A DNA stretch of 64,000 bases from Sacculina carcini (GCA_916048095.2 OU696583.1:5533322-5597321), one strand, 5' to 3'; positions 31,310-43,565 are shown, counted from the first letter of the stretch. Translations and numbers: made by a program. Notes: generated by a model from the sequence alone, not told the origin.

Positions 31310-32908
31310 ATGGGACGGCAACGTGAGTTTGTTGGTGTGGAATATTTCGATATTTCATCGAGATACGCTATATGCAAGGTGAGTGACTGCGGATATCGTT
31401 ATGAACCGAAGCCTGGTAGTTATCTACACTCAAAAATTTTGGTGGACCATTTGAAAAGGAAGCATCATGAAAAATATAAAAGCCGAAGAAACGCACAATG
31501 GAAATTCATCAGAGAAAAATTGATCACATCACTAACTACATGCTAAAAAAACGGATTGCAAGCGAGTGAGGCATGAAACTATATCAATTGAGATAAGCAA
31601 AGAGGAAGTACAGGAATGCGCAATTGAAGCAACAAGAGTCAATGGTCTGCCTCTGTCAGTGTTCGAGATATCTGGAATTTCGAAATTGATTTCGCCTCTT
31701 TTATCTAAATTGGAAATATCCTTGAACCAAAAAGCCAATCGATCACTAATAGGCGGAGCCTTCGAAAATAGAATACAACAAGTAAAAAGTGAATTCGGTG
31801 ACAACATGGTTTGTGTCAAAGTCGATCTGTGCTCTCGTCATGGTCGCCACTTCCTTGGCATCAATTTTCAATCCGTCATCAAAGGAGACCTAAAAGTGGT
31901 CACAGCTGCTGTCAAAGAGATGTCACAAAGAGCAACAGGAGCAGAAATTCGGTCAACTTTGCTATCCAGTCTTGAGAAATTGGGCATTAGTGAGAAGCAA
32001 GTTGACACTCTCACGACCGACAATGGCTCCAACGTTCTCAAGGCTGGACAATTATTGCAGGATTTTCACTCGCATGATGGAAACAATGACAGCGAAAGTG
32101 AGCATGATTTGACGCTGTACAATGACACCTCTGAGCTGTTGAGTGAAGAAATACGCAACATCACTCTAGCTGCTAAAAACGTAACCTCCATGCGTTGTGC
32201 TGTCCATACATTACAACTAAGTATACATGACGTCATCACTACAGATGAATGCACTAAAAATTTACTGATAAATGTCAGGAGAATCGTGCGCAAAACTCGC
32301 ACTCAGAACTTCCGCCTGATGTTCCGGCAGAGTGGCATTACATTGCCCAAACTAGACTGTGCTACCAGGTGGGGGTCCACGTATGATATGCTGCAAAGTG
32401 TGAAAGACTGCAAGCTATTTCTGCAACAACTTGGGCTTACTAATGACTCAAATGTTGATGGAAGATGATGACTGGTCGTGCATTAACTACTTGCTCCTGA
32501 GTCTACAGCCCCTGTACATAACTACTAAAGCCATTCAATTAAAGCACGTTACAGCTGGAGAGTTCCTGGTCGAGTGGCTGAAGTGCAAGGTGAAGCTATC
32601 AGCTTTAGGAAGGAGAAATATTTCAGGTGATCTTCTTGAAGCCATGGAAAGCAGAGAAGGCAAGCTTCTTAACAATCCCGCCTTCCTATCCGCGGTGTAT
32701 ATGGACCCGCTGTATCAATGCTTATTATTTGACACACAAAGAGAAGTAGCAAAAACACACATCTGCACATTGTGGAAAAGATTGGAGATGATTGAAAAGA
32801 ACGGTGACGACTTCCAGGAGAGGCATCGCGTACAGATTGCAGAAGAGTGCGAGTCAGACAGTTTAAGTGATGACAATATTGTAGGCGTCATGCATTCGCT
32901 TAAATTGT
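31310..32908 (+). pseudogene. hAT transposase, N-terminal and catalytic part
   Basis: Starts MGRQREFVGVEYF. A BED-like zinc finger (CKVSDC ... HLKRKHH) lies at 31375-31470. The RNase H-like catalytic region follows with KVDLCSRHGRHFLG, TTDNGSNVLKA and MRCAVHTLQLSIHD, then CATRWGSTYDML near 32355. The reading frame shifts near 31555 and again near 32440, and the coding sequence ends at LSDDNIVGVMHSLKL at 32908, where the left palindrome arm has already begun. The missing C-terminal dimerisation region is found 16 kb away at 48984-49240 on the same strand. It would cut and paste DNA with 8-bp target duplications if whole. Terminal repeats were not identified. Confidence 0.8.
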
Positions 32909-34038
32909 GAATGTAGATTATTTGCTGATTCTGCCGCAACTTTTTGTTTCACATGTGCATGTTAGAAAAGTTATTGTTTAAAATTGATGACAAATGTTGT
33001 AGCATGTATTTTCCGAGTAATGTCTGCGATAAACATGTGTAATGTATTGCATCATGTGTTAGGAGAACACACAGTATTGCGAACATAGTCCTGTCTTGTG
33101 CTAGTGCTAATTGTCTTAATTGGACAGATCACAAGCCGCTCGTGCATATGTTCACCAGCTGTACCGATCGCTCGGCTCGTGTGCAACGCCAAATCGCGTA
33201 CCTGAGCGAGCTTTCAACTGATGTGCGTCATATCAGCGGAAGTCTAAACGTCGTTTCCGACTGTCTGAGCCGCTTGCCTACTGACAACACTCGATCGTAT
33301 GCCGATAGTACTGAAGTCACCGTAGCGGCTGTTGAGTCTCAATAATGCATCGATCTCAAGTCATTAGCGCTAGCTCAGCAAACTTCAAGCGACGTTGCCG
33401 AATTAGCTGCCTCGCCTTCTCTCTATTTAGAGTCGCACAGTGCCTGGAACTGAAGCGAAGCTACTGGTCGATGATTCGACTGGAATTGATCGGCCGTTGT
33501 TGCCGGAGGTCATACAGAAAACTGTTTTTGACATCATTCACGGCTTGAGTCATCCCAGCGCGAGAACAAAACGTCGTCTCATGTCAGAACGGTACGTCTT
33601 CAAACGTGTGTCCTCGAAGGCTGCTTCCTGGGTGAAATTGTGTCTTAACTGTCAGGTTTGTAAAATATTTCGGCACCAGCGGACAGCTTTGAAACGCCCT
33701 GCACATCCTTCCGGTCGTTTTGAGTCTTTGAACGTAGAGATCGTGGGGCCTCTTCCTGTCTCGAACGGATTTAGATACCTTTTTACCATCGTAGATCGTT
33801 ACACCCGCTATCCTGATGCCATCCACATGGTCGATGCCACCGCGAATCCCTGCACTCGGGCATTGCTTGATTGGGTATCGAGATTTGGCATGTGTCTCGC
33901 GGTTAGTTCCGATCGCGGCCGGCAATTAGTGCTAATATTTAGTGCATAATGGTCCATTTGTATCATTGGTGGTTAGCGCTTATTCGTTTTATGTGCATCA
34001 ACCTATATGTGTATGTACTGTAATGTATTGTGTATATA
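32876..34038 (+). repeat. Outer left arm of the large palindrome
   Basis: Matches the reverse complement of about 47767-48926 at high identity (single scattered differences). It comprises about 250 bp of hAT-edge and unknown sequence, an LTR-element pol fragment, and an AT-rich end at GTATATA. The arm breaks off at 34038, where a Helitron-like element starts, and resumes at 47140. Confidence 0.9.
33127..33949 (+). mobile_element. Ty3/Gypsy pol fragment (RNase H end to integrase), left copy
   Basis: Encodes HKPLVHMF ... VSDCLSRLPTD (end of RNase H), then an integrase region with HPSARTKRRL ... CLNCQVC (zinc finger) and VEIVGPLPVSNGFRYLFTIVDR with a following SSDRG (core). It is a different family from the other LTR elements here. 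Only this internal piece is present and it has a few breaks. An inverted copy is at 47850-48676. Confidence 0.8.
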
Positions 34039-34058
34039 TCTATATATATAAAAGAGAT

Positions 34059-34059
34059 C

Positions 34060-34122
<63 letters not shown>
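34059..34122. repeat. (TG)n microsatellite near the unit 1 start
   Basis: A TG run 20 bp inside the element. The same position in unit 2 (41368-41412) also carries a TG run, so the tract is part of the element. Confidence 0.95.
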
Positions 34123-34769
34123 TGTGTGTTCACCATCCTTGGTCCATTTTTTATCAGCTAATACTCGGCCACCACTTAGCGTACCCGCTAACAATATATA
34201 CCATCACGTTGGAAATTTTCTTGTCTACACTTAACACTAAATTTCAAATTTTAAAAATAAAATCAACAAAAGTTATTGCGGTGAAAAAACAAAATGAACC
34301 CTAAAAAATGCGAAAATTTTGGTCGATTTTCTGAAGACTACTTTCCTCAAACCAGCAATGGTACAACTATACAAATTATACCACTGTGTATAAAATTTTA
34401 TCTTCTACTCAACGCACTATAATTTATACCCAAAAATTGAATATAAAACATGTGAAATGGAAAACAATTCAATCTACATTAAAAAATTTATTTAAACTCC
34501 ACGCGTCAAATTTTCTATACTTTTTTCTCTATTTCGCAAAAAATAATTATCACACATCTAAATAAATAATACCATCATGCTGGAAATTTTCTTTTCTACA
34601 ACACAGTATAATTTTTAATTTTACAAAGTGTATTAAAAAAAAGTTACGGCGGTGTGAAGTGTAAATGACAAAGTCAAAAAGGCAAAATTAGCACACAAAA
34701 ACGTGAGTATTTTGGTCAATATTCCGCTATCTATTCCTCATAAACCAGCAATGGTACAGCTATAAAAAT

Positions 34770-35795
34770 TATACTATTGTGTAGATAATTTTGTGTTCTA
34801 CAAGGAAAGGTATAATTTATACCCGCAAATGATACAAAAACGTGTAAAATTGGCAAAATTCGCAAATACATCCAAAATTACACTTGAACACCGGGTGATT
34901 AAAATTAATTCATTTTTCTACCTATTTCTCAGGACCTATTTGTCACACATTACAATAAAGTATACCATCGTGCTAGAAATTTTGTTTTCTACAATACGGT
35001 ATAATTTTTAATTTTCCAAAGTGTATCTGAAGGAAGTTACGGGGGTGTAAAGTCAAACGGACATATTGCCAATTTGACAGCTATTATGCGCACTTGCGAT
35101 TACACAGGAATATACTACTGTGTAGAGAATTTTGTGTTCTACAATATAAGCTATAATTTATACCCACAAATGATACAAAAAACGTGTAAAATTGGCAAAA
35201 TTCTCAATTACATCCAAAATTACACTTGAACACCGGGCGACTAAAATATATTCATTTTTCTACTATTTCTCAGTAAATATTTGTTACACATAAAAATAAA
35301 TTATACCATCGTGCTATAAATCTTGTTTTATACAAGACGGTATAAATTTTAATTTTCCAAAGTGTATCTGAAGGAAGTTACGGCGGTGTAAAGTCAAAAG
35401 GACATATTGCCAATTTGACAGCTATTATGCGCACTTGCGATTACACAGGAATATACTACTGTGTAGATAATTTTGTGTTCTACAAGATAAACTATAATTT
35501 ATACCCACAAATGACACAAAAAACGTGTAAATTTGGCAAAATTCTCAAATACATCCAAAATTGCACTTGAACACCGTGCGACTGAAATTAATTTATTTTT
35601 CTACTATTTCTCAGTAAATATTTGTAACACATAAAAATAAATTATACCATCGTGCTAGAAATCTTGTTTTCTACTATACGGTATAATTTGTAATTTTCCA
35701 AAGTGTATCTGAAGGAAGTTACGGCGGTGTAAAGTCAAAAGCACATATTACCAATTTGACAGCTATTATGCGCACTTGCGATTACACAGGAATAT
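34770..35795 (+). repeat. 341-bp tandem repeat array, unit 1
   Basis: The landmark TTGTGTTCTA occurs at 34791, 35132 and 35473, exactly 341 bp apart, within units sharing GGAAGTTACGGCGGTGTAAAG and GACAGCTATTATGCGCAC. Three units. Homologous to 42060-43560. No coding capacity. Confidence 0.88.
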
Positions 35796-35939
35796 ACACC
35801 GATTAAATTTCACTGAAGCCCAATCACAATTAAGAATGCATCATATTAGCTCCAAGCATGGATGGTGTGGTTTTATTGAGTACAGTTTAATTAATGCTAC
35901 ACTATACTGAATAGAATGACTTTATTGTCCTCAATATTT

Positions 35940-38190
35940 ACACATGAATTGTTCCGCCCGACGGGCGGGTAAAATACTACTGGGAACAAAGTTAACTACT
36001 GAATTTTACTGTATAATTTAATTGGTTTAATTTCAAGTTGCATAAGCTTAAGTTGCATAAGCATATGGGTTGTAATATCATGCAATGCCAACTATATGAA
36101 TATGCTGTTTTAGCGGACGCATAAATCTGGAATTATAGAGATGGCAGAAAGTTTCATTGTTTTGATAGTGTTACACTTCTGAATTACTACACACGAAGGA
36201 CGGGTGTGAATTTGAGCAGTGTTGAGGGAAAAACATCGTCAATAATTAAAACAAGAATTTACAAATTTCACTTTTTCTGTTGGTCGTTTTTCATCGATTT
36301 TCTTTTTGTTTGTTTCGTGTTTGAGTTCTGAATTATTCCGCACGACGGGCAGCTTTAAATATGAGGCGGGTTGTGGAAAAACATGTTTTCTAAATTGAAA
36401 CATAAATTTCAGTATGGTAATTGAAATTGTATGGTATAATGTATTGTATTGTATTGTATGGTATAAAATTTCAGGTGGTATTTTCTGCCTTACAGTATGG
36501 TTCCGATACTATATTGGCGGGTTGAGAGATAAGCATTTGTGGGCCGCGTGTTTGGGACCCCTGGGGTAGATAATCTCAGTCTTCTGATTACAAATTATGA
36601 TCGCATCAGTATATTTTGTGATCACAAACTAATAAGTTAAATCACCTCAGACTAGGCTGAGTGCGGTCAAGATTGGATGGTTGGGTTGGGTTGGGTAGGT
36701 TTGACTCAGGTTATATTGGGTTTTAATGATAGCGGAAAATATATAAATTTTAGCAATAAATATTATAGCGGTAAAAGTAAAATAGTACTTAAGCAAATGA
36801 TATTGGGGAATGATGTTAAGTAATAAATATAGTTTGGAAACATTCTGATGAAAAGATTTCATCATCTTTCATTGTTTGTTTCGTGTTTGTGTTCTGAATT
36901 ATACCACACGACGGGCAGATTTATATATCAGGCGGGTTGAGGGATAATATTTGTCAAAATAAGAACAAAAATATTCACATTTAGACTTTTCTATTGGTTA
37001 AGATATTTATAGGTTACATTTTTTGGTTTTCAATTTGTATTAAATATATTTTATGGATTTCATATGAATATTATTGTATGAATTGTTCCGCACGACGGGC
37101 GGGTTTAAAAAAGTGTTTTTTAGCTCATTTTTTTCAAATGGTTCATTTAAAAAAAGGTAATTTTTTAAAAATAAACATGCTCCGCGGTCAGCAACTATAT
37201 ACAATAGAACGTTCAATTTACCCTGTAGAATTAATCCATACACAAAACCAATGGATTTGACTTCAAGATCCAGAACGGATCGTGTTCGAGTTCTTAATTA
37301 TTCAGCACGACGGGCGGGTTTAAAAATGACTCAGGCGGACTGAGGGGAAATATTTTGTCGAAATAAAAATAATTAAACTTATAATTTTCAATAGATGAAT
37401 ATTTTTATGAGTGTACCCTATTTCATTTTTATTTTTACATATTTTTTTATGAATTGAATATGAATTTCATGTTATGAATTGCTCCGCACAACGGGCGGGT
37501 TTTAATGCTATATATATATACATAAAGAAGAAATTATCTGTCTGTCTGTGTATGTATGCTTGAATATGAGGTGACATAATTGCGCTGGTTCATGGTTCGC
37601 TGGTTCAATGATCAGGGGCTTCAAACGCAAACGAAGCGATGGCTCATTTTTATGAAATAAAAATGTCCCGCGGGCAGCAATAAAACGTTCAATTTCACCG
37701 TGTAGAATGAATTCATATACAAAACTAAAGGATTTGACTTCAAGAACCAGAACGGATGGTGTTCGAGTTCTGAATTATTCCGCACGTCGGCCGGGTTTAA
37801 ATATGAGGCGGGCTGAGTGAAAATATTTTGTCAAAATAAAATTAAAAGTAATGAAATTTAGACTTTTTAATTGATTAAGTTTTTTATGAGTTTGCCTTAT
37901 TTGTTTTTATTTTGCAATATTTTTATGAATTGCTCCGCACAACGGGCGGGTTTTAATGCTATATATACATAAAGAAGAAATTATCTGTCTGTCTGTGTAT
38001 GTATGCTTGAATATGAGGTGACATAATTGCGCTGGTTCATGGTTCGCTGGTTCAATGATCAGGGGCTTCAAACGCAAACGAAGCGATGGCTCATTTTTAT
38101 GAAATAAAAATGTCCCGCGGGCAGCAATAAAACGTTCAATTTCACCGTGTAGAATGAATTCATATACAAAACTAATGGATTTGACTTCAA
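35940..38190 (+). repeat. Array of CCGCACGACGGGCGG hairpin modules, unit 1
   Basis: Near-repeats of GAATT.TTCCGCACGACGGGCGGGTTTAAA occur at about 35950, 36340, 36900, 37085, 37305, 37480, 37775 and 37930, each able to form a short CCGC/GCGG stem. The last two belong to monomers of about 445 bp starting TATATACATAAAGAAG (37510 and 37957). The second monomer is completed at 41111-41338, beyond the insertion. Confidence 0.8.
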
Positions 38191-38211
38191 CAACAACAAC
38201 AACAATAACAG

Positions 38212-38772
38212 ACAGTTTTGTCGTGATTAAGAAGGAGGTATCTGGAGGCAGCCCATGACGAAATATTTGAAAGAAGTTTAGATATCAAAGTATAATTATG
38301 TAAAGATAGGGGAAAGTAAATTTGTACATCGTCAGCATAGACGTGAAAGGAAATAGGGTATTCTCTGAGGACAGAACAAAGGGACGAGACGTAGAGGTTG
38401 AGAAGGAGTGGTCCCAGGAGAGAACCCTGTGGGACGCCAGAAGTCAACGGAACATTGGCAGACATCGGGGAATTACAGCGGACAGAAAAGGAACGTTTAT
38501 GAAGGTAGGAAGAGACAAGAGAAAGAGCTGAGGAAGAAAGGCCAATATGGGCGAGATCTTCACAAAGAATGGAATGATTGACGAGATCAAAGGCAGATGA
38601 AAAATCTAATGATATTAGCAGAACAGATTTGCCGAAGGAAAAGTTAGAAGAAATGTCATTAGTGAGGCGAATAAGGAGAGTTTCAGTTGAATGATTTGAT
38701 ATAGAGCCTGATTGACAAGGATCAAGGACCGTAGTAATAATCGGACGAAGTTGTTCAAGGATAGCGTGTTCA
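38212..38772 (-). pseudogene. CR1-like LINE RT fragment with an attached (TTG)n tail
   Basis: Nearly identical to 57430-57995 of the LINE at 56760-58978: LDPCQSG, LISLDFSSAFDLVNHS, SGVPQGSLLGPLL and YADDVQIYFPLS. On its 3' side the coding sequence stops abruptly at HDKTV and is followed by TGTTATTGTTGTTGTTG (38191-38211). The usual LINE 3' UTR is missing. The segment 38773-38925 upstream is a short tandem array of AAAACGTCT-like units and unknown sequence. Confidence 0.8.
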
Positions 38773-38925
38773 AGAGCGTGTCTATAGCGTCTAAAACGTC
38801 TAAAACGCCGTAGCGTGTCTAAAACGTCTTTATACCCTGCCGCATTGGACATGACGTTTTTTTCACCCGATACAGCAGGAAGTAGGCAATTTTGCGTTGC
38901 ACCGCGCAGCTGTTTAACTTATAAC

Positions 38926-40491
38926 TAGGGATGTCAAAAAAGTAACCTAAAAATCAGAAAAAAGTAACTTTATTTTCGAGAAAAAGTAACCTAAAAAGGT
39001 AACCTAAAAATATCCTGAGTTTTAATGTAATTATCACTTTTGTATCGCTTTATCACATGTTTATCACGCCTTTGTTGATTAGTGCGCTATATGAAGTACA
39101 CGGTGTGTTTGTTGTTTGTTTGTGAACATATAAATTAACCTAATAACCAATAAAAAGTAACCTAAAAATAACCTCCTTTAAAAAAGGTCAATTTCTGTTT
39201 GAAGTTCTGAAGAAAGAAAATACAACAGTCCTTCTTTTCTATCCTCTTTCCGAGTTGGTACTATTTGTCCACCTTTTCTCCGATCTGGTACCATTTTTAC
39301 AACAAGCCACCATAAGTGACTTAACATAATTCAGCTAACATCGCAAAAAGGAGCATAAACATCAAAATATAATATAAAATGGAAAGCTAATACAAATGCA
39401 AATTACACTAATTGCAAATGTAAATATTTTAGTAATGGTCGCAATAATGTTATTTATATTGTTCCAATGGAACTTTTGATCAAATATCACGTACTACAGC
39501 TTGTATATTAGTGGGAGCGTAAGCACTGCATGTGTGAATGCCCCCGTCCTCCCAAATGTAGCACCCTGTGCTCACAGTCATATAAATGTCAAACGTGGGA
39601 AAATGGCGCTCTCTCGCGCCCTGAAAATCACGTGCTAATTCCTGTTCAAGTAAATACGTACTGTCAAGTGCTACAGTGCAGTATCTGGTATAGAGAGCTC
39701 ACACATCGTACTATAATAATAATAATTACGCATTTGAACACAGCAGTAGAGAAGGCTATGTTCGCGTGTAATTTTGCGGGGGCAAAGCCTCACGGCCCCG
39801 GCTGGCACACCGCAGGTCCGGCCGCCACACACAGGTCATCGCAGTCACGGCCAGCACAGAAAACTGTACGGCTGCGTACACACGAAGCCCGCCTTGTGGC
39901 AATTGGGATATCACTAAGAAACGAACCCATCCGTTTCACCTCGCCAGGGAATCGAACCCTGGACCTTTCGTGCACAGAGCGTGTCTTAGCCACTCGGCTA
40001 CGAGGCGAACTATACCACGCTCCAAACATCTCACGACACCCTCCAGTTCGTGGACATTTCCTAAAATGGAATGACACTACCCTGCGTACCCAAAAACGTA
40101 TAAATATCGAATAGCACATATATTAAGATGAATATCAATTGCTAAATCCTAACAGCAGAAATGTTGACATTTCTTGATCTTCAGACCTAATATTACATCT
40201 CTTTTCCTATTTTATCCTCATATATACCGTTTGTATGCCTCTTATCTGCAAAAAATCACCAAACTTCGTGGTAAAATTACCTAATAACAAGAAAAATAAC
40301 AAAAGGTAACCTGACGATGAAAAAGTAACCTTAAAAGCAAAAAAGTAACCTAACGATGAAAAAGTAACTTTTGGTAACCTAATAACTTTTTTAATAATTA
40401 TCGTACACACCTTTTTCATGCAGTTTTAGGTAGCTTATAAAAAAGTGACCTTTAGGTGAAGAAGTAACTTTATTAACTTTTGACAGCCCTA
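38926..40491. mobile_element. 1566-bp non-autonomous hAT element
   Basis: Inverted termini TAGGGATGTCAAAA and TTTTGACAGCCCTA with a perfect 8-bp duplication CTTATAAC (38918-38925 and 40492-40499). Both subterminal regions are full of AGTAACCTAAAAA-type repeats. No transposase frame. It carries the SINE at 39716-40009. Partial copies occur at 430-567 and 9984-10425. TAGGG(A/C)TGTC ends and the 8-bp duplication place it in hAT. Confidence 0.88.
39716..40009 (-). mobile_element. tRNA-derived SINE
   Basis: About 294 bp on the minus strand. The head (40009 to about 39938) is tRNA-like: box A TAGCCGAGTGGC, box B GGTTCGATTCC, a six-pair T stem (CCAGGG/CCCTGG) and a seven-pair acceptor-type stem (CGCCTCG/CGAGGTG). 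The D and anticodon stems are imperfect. A GC-rich body of about 190 bp follows and it ends in (ATT)n. The duplication CTATA flanks it (39711-39715 and 40010-40014). Polymerase III transcription from the internal boxes is expected. Confidence 0.82.
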
Positions 40492-40526
40492 CTTATAACT
40501 TGTGTTACAGTTGCAATTGGAAGATA

Positions 40527-41050
40527 AATTCAACAACAACAACAACAACAACATGTATTTAATATAGCGCACTTTCGAGGACAAAGGCGCGAGCAGGAGC
40601 AGAGTAATAAAGTGTAGACACAGAGCGGTATGGGGACAATATGGAGCACAAATCGACAGAAAGTACATGGGTGCTTGCAAAATTGAACACATACATACCC
40701 ACATACACACAAACACATACACACAAACACATGCACAAGAGCACATACACACGCACATATATACACATACTCATGCATACACATATACATATATGAATAA
40801 TGTAATGTAATAGAGCATATAATGGAAAGAGAGAAAATATATAATGGGAATATAGAATAAAAAAGCATAGGATATAAAATAATTGAAATAAATGCTAGAT
40901 GGCCGTTAGCTAGCGAGTAGCTCTTCCGCCCTTGGACAGGTTTTATTTTTAGTCCTGCTGGATGTCTAGCCACCCTCCTCACTGGTGGGAACCAGAGGGA
41001 GAGCCGGTTTAGTCGCCGACCACTCGACTATGAGACTGGTTGTACTGGGC
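40527..41050 (-). mobile_element. Probable SINE with LINE-derived 3' end
   Basis: The minus-strand 3' end GTGCGCTATATTAAATACATG(TTG)n (40527-40580) is the same as the 3' end of the LINE at 56760-58978. Near the 5' end there are tRNA-like boxes: TAGTCGAGTGG and, about 37 nt later, GGTTCCCACC (about 40985-41030). Between them lies about 400 bp of LINE-like 3' UTR with a CA-rich tract. A LINE-derived tail on a tRNA-headed element is the usual design of a SINE that borrows a partner LINE. The TACCAG/TAGCAAG tandem repeat at 41055-41105 lies just upstream. Confidence 0.55.
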
Positions 41051-41363
41051 TACACAGTACCAGTAGCAAGACCAGTACCAGTAGCAAGACCAGTACCAGT
41101 ACCAGTACCAGTTCAAGAACCAGAACGGATGGTGTTCGAGTTCTGAATTATTCCGCACGTCGGCCGGGTTTAAATATGAGGCGGGCTGAGTGAAAATATT
41201 TTGTCAAAATAAAATTAAATGTAATGAAATTTAGACTTTTTAATTGATTAAGGTTTCTATGAGTTCGCCTTATTTGTTTTTATTTTGCAATATTTTTATG
41301 AATTGCTCCGCACAACGGGCGGATTTTAATGCTAGTCTATATCTATATATATAAAAAGAGATC

Positions 41364-41416
<53 letters not shown>

Positions 41417-42059
41417 TCCCACCCTCCTTGGTTCATTTTCTATGAGCTGCTACTCGGCCATCATTTGGCGTACCCGCTAAAAATTTATACCATCATGTTC
41501 AAAAAATTTTTGTCTACACTGTAGGTTAAATTTTTAATATTAAAAATGAAACCAAAAGAAGTTAGAGCGGTGAAAAGACAAAATGAACCCTGAAAAATGC
41601 GAAAATTTGGGTCAATTTTCTGAAGACTACTCTTTCTAAACCAACAAAGGTAAAACTATAAAAATTATACCACTGTGTAGAAAATTTTCTGTTCTACTCA
41701 ACGAACTAATAATTTATACCCAAAAATTAAATATAAAACATGTAAATCGGAAAACAATTCAATCTACATTCAAAACTTTATTTAATTTCCACGCGTCCGA
41801 TTTTCTATACTTTTTTCTCTATTTCTCAAAAATTAATTATCACACATTTAAATAAATAATACCATCATGCTGGGAATTTCGTTTTCTACAACACGGTATA
41901 ATTTTGTATTTTCCAAAGTATATTAAAAAAAAGTTACGGCGGTGTGAAGTGTAAATGACAAAGTCAAAAAGGCAAAATTAGCACACAAAAACGTGAATAT
42001 TTTAGTCAATATTTCGCTATCTATTCCTCATAAACGAGCAGTGGTACAGCTATAACAAT

Positions 42060-43565
42060 TATACTATTGTGTAGATAATTTTGTGTTCTACAGGAAAAGT
42101 TATAATTTATACCCACAAATGATACAAAAAACGTGTAAAATTGGCAAAATTCTCAAATACATCCAAAATTACACTTGAACACCGGGTGACTAAAATTAAT
42201 TCATTTTTCTACTATTTCTCAGTAACTATTAGTTAAACATAAGAATAAATTATACCATCGTGCTAGAAATATTGTTTTATACAATACGGTATAATTTGTA
42301 ATTTTCCAAAGTGTATCTGAAGGAAGTTACGGCGGTGTAAAGTCCAAAGCACATATTACCAATTTGACAGCTATTATGCGCACTTGCGATTACACATGAA
42401 TATACACTGATTTAATTTCACTGAAGTCCAATCACAATTTACGCACTTGCGATTACACAGGAATATACTAATCTGTAGAGAATTTTGTGTTCTACAAGAT
42501 AAGCTATAATTTATACCCACAAATGATACAAAATACGTGTAAAATTGGCAAAATTCTCAAATACATCCAAAATTACACTTGAACACCGGGCGAGTAAAAT
42601 TAATTCTTTTTTCTACCATTTCTCAGTAACTATTTGCTACACATCAAAATAAATTATACCATCGTGCTAGAAATCTTGTTTTCTACAATACGGTATAATT
42701 TTTAATTTTCCAAAGTGTATCTGAAGGAAGTTACGGCGGTGTAAAGTCAAAAGGACATATTGCCAATTTGACAGCTATTATGCGCACTTGCGATTACACA
42801 GGAATATACTACTGTGTAGATAATTTTGTGTTCTACAAGATAAACTATAATTTATACCCACAAATGACACAAAAAACGTGTAAAATTGGCAAAATTCTCA
42901 AATACATCCAAAATTGCACTTGAACACCGTGCGACTGAAATTAATTTATTTTTCTACTATTTCTCAGTAAATATTTGTAACACATAAAAATAAATTATAC
43001 CATCGTGCTAGAAATCTTGTTTTCTACTATACGGTATAATTTGTAATTTTCCAAAGTGTATCTGAAGGAAGTTACGGCGGTGTAAAGTCCAAAGCACATA
43101 TTACCAATTTGACAGCTATTATACGCACTTGCGATTACACAGGAATATACACCGATTAATTTCACTGAAGTCCAATCACAATTTACGCACTTGGGATTAC
43201 ACAGGAATATAGTACTGTGTAGATATTTTTGTGTTCTACAAGATAAACTATAATTTATACCCACAAATGACACAAAAAACGTGTAAAATTGGCAAAATTC
43301 TCAAATACATCCAAAATTGCACTTGAACACCGTGCGACTGAAATTAATTTATTTTTCTACTATTTCTCAGTAACTATTTGCTACACATCAAAATAAATTA
43401 TACCATCGTTCTAGAAATCTTTTCTTCTACAATACGGTATAATTTGTAATTTTCCAAAGGGTATCTGAAGGAAGTTACGGCGGTGTAAAGTCAAAAGGAC
43501 ATATTGCCAATTTGACAGCTATTATGCGCACTTGCGATTACACAGGAATATACACCGATTAAATT
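42060..43565 (+). repeat. 341/404-bp tandem repeat array, unit 2
   Basis: The TTGTGTTCTA landmark occurs at 42081, 42485, 42826 and 43229. Spacing alternates 404, 341, 403 because two units contain an extra segment of about 62 bp (AATTTCACTGAAGTCCAATC...). Three-quarters of the array is nearly identical to 34770-35795. Confidence 0.88.

Larger units (their letters stand above)
34039..41338 (+). mobile_element. Helitron-like element, unit 1 (non-autonomous, interrupted)
   Basis: Begins TCTATATATATAAAAGAG at 34039 after an A, and ends ...AATGCTAG at 41338 before a T. These are the TC...CTAG termini and A|T insertion site of Helitrons. A CCGC...GCGG hairpin lies about 12 nt before CTAG. There is no Rep/helicase gene. 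Interior order: (TG)n, three 341-bp tandem units, then many hairpin-bearing modules. A 2.9-kb insertion occupies 38191-41105. Net length is about 4.4 kb. The next unit starts at the very next base. Confidence 0.75.

Noticed and set aside
36640-36720. TTGGG-rich stretch as an interstitial telomere repeat
   Set aside because: Only three or four units, present identically in the second Helitron-like element (45170-45220), and not the arthropod TTAGG sequence.
39938-40009. A functional tRNA gene
   Set aside because: Box A, box B, acceptor and T stems are good, but the D and anticodon stems are mispaired and the unit continues into a 190-bp body, an (ATT)n tail and a target duplication, so it is a SINE head.
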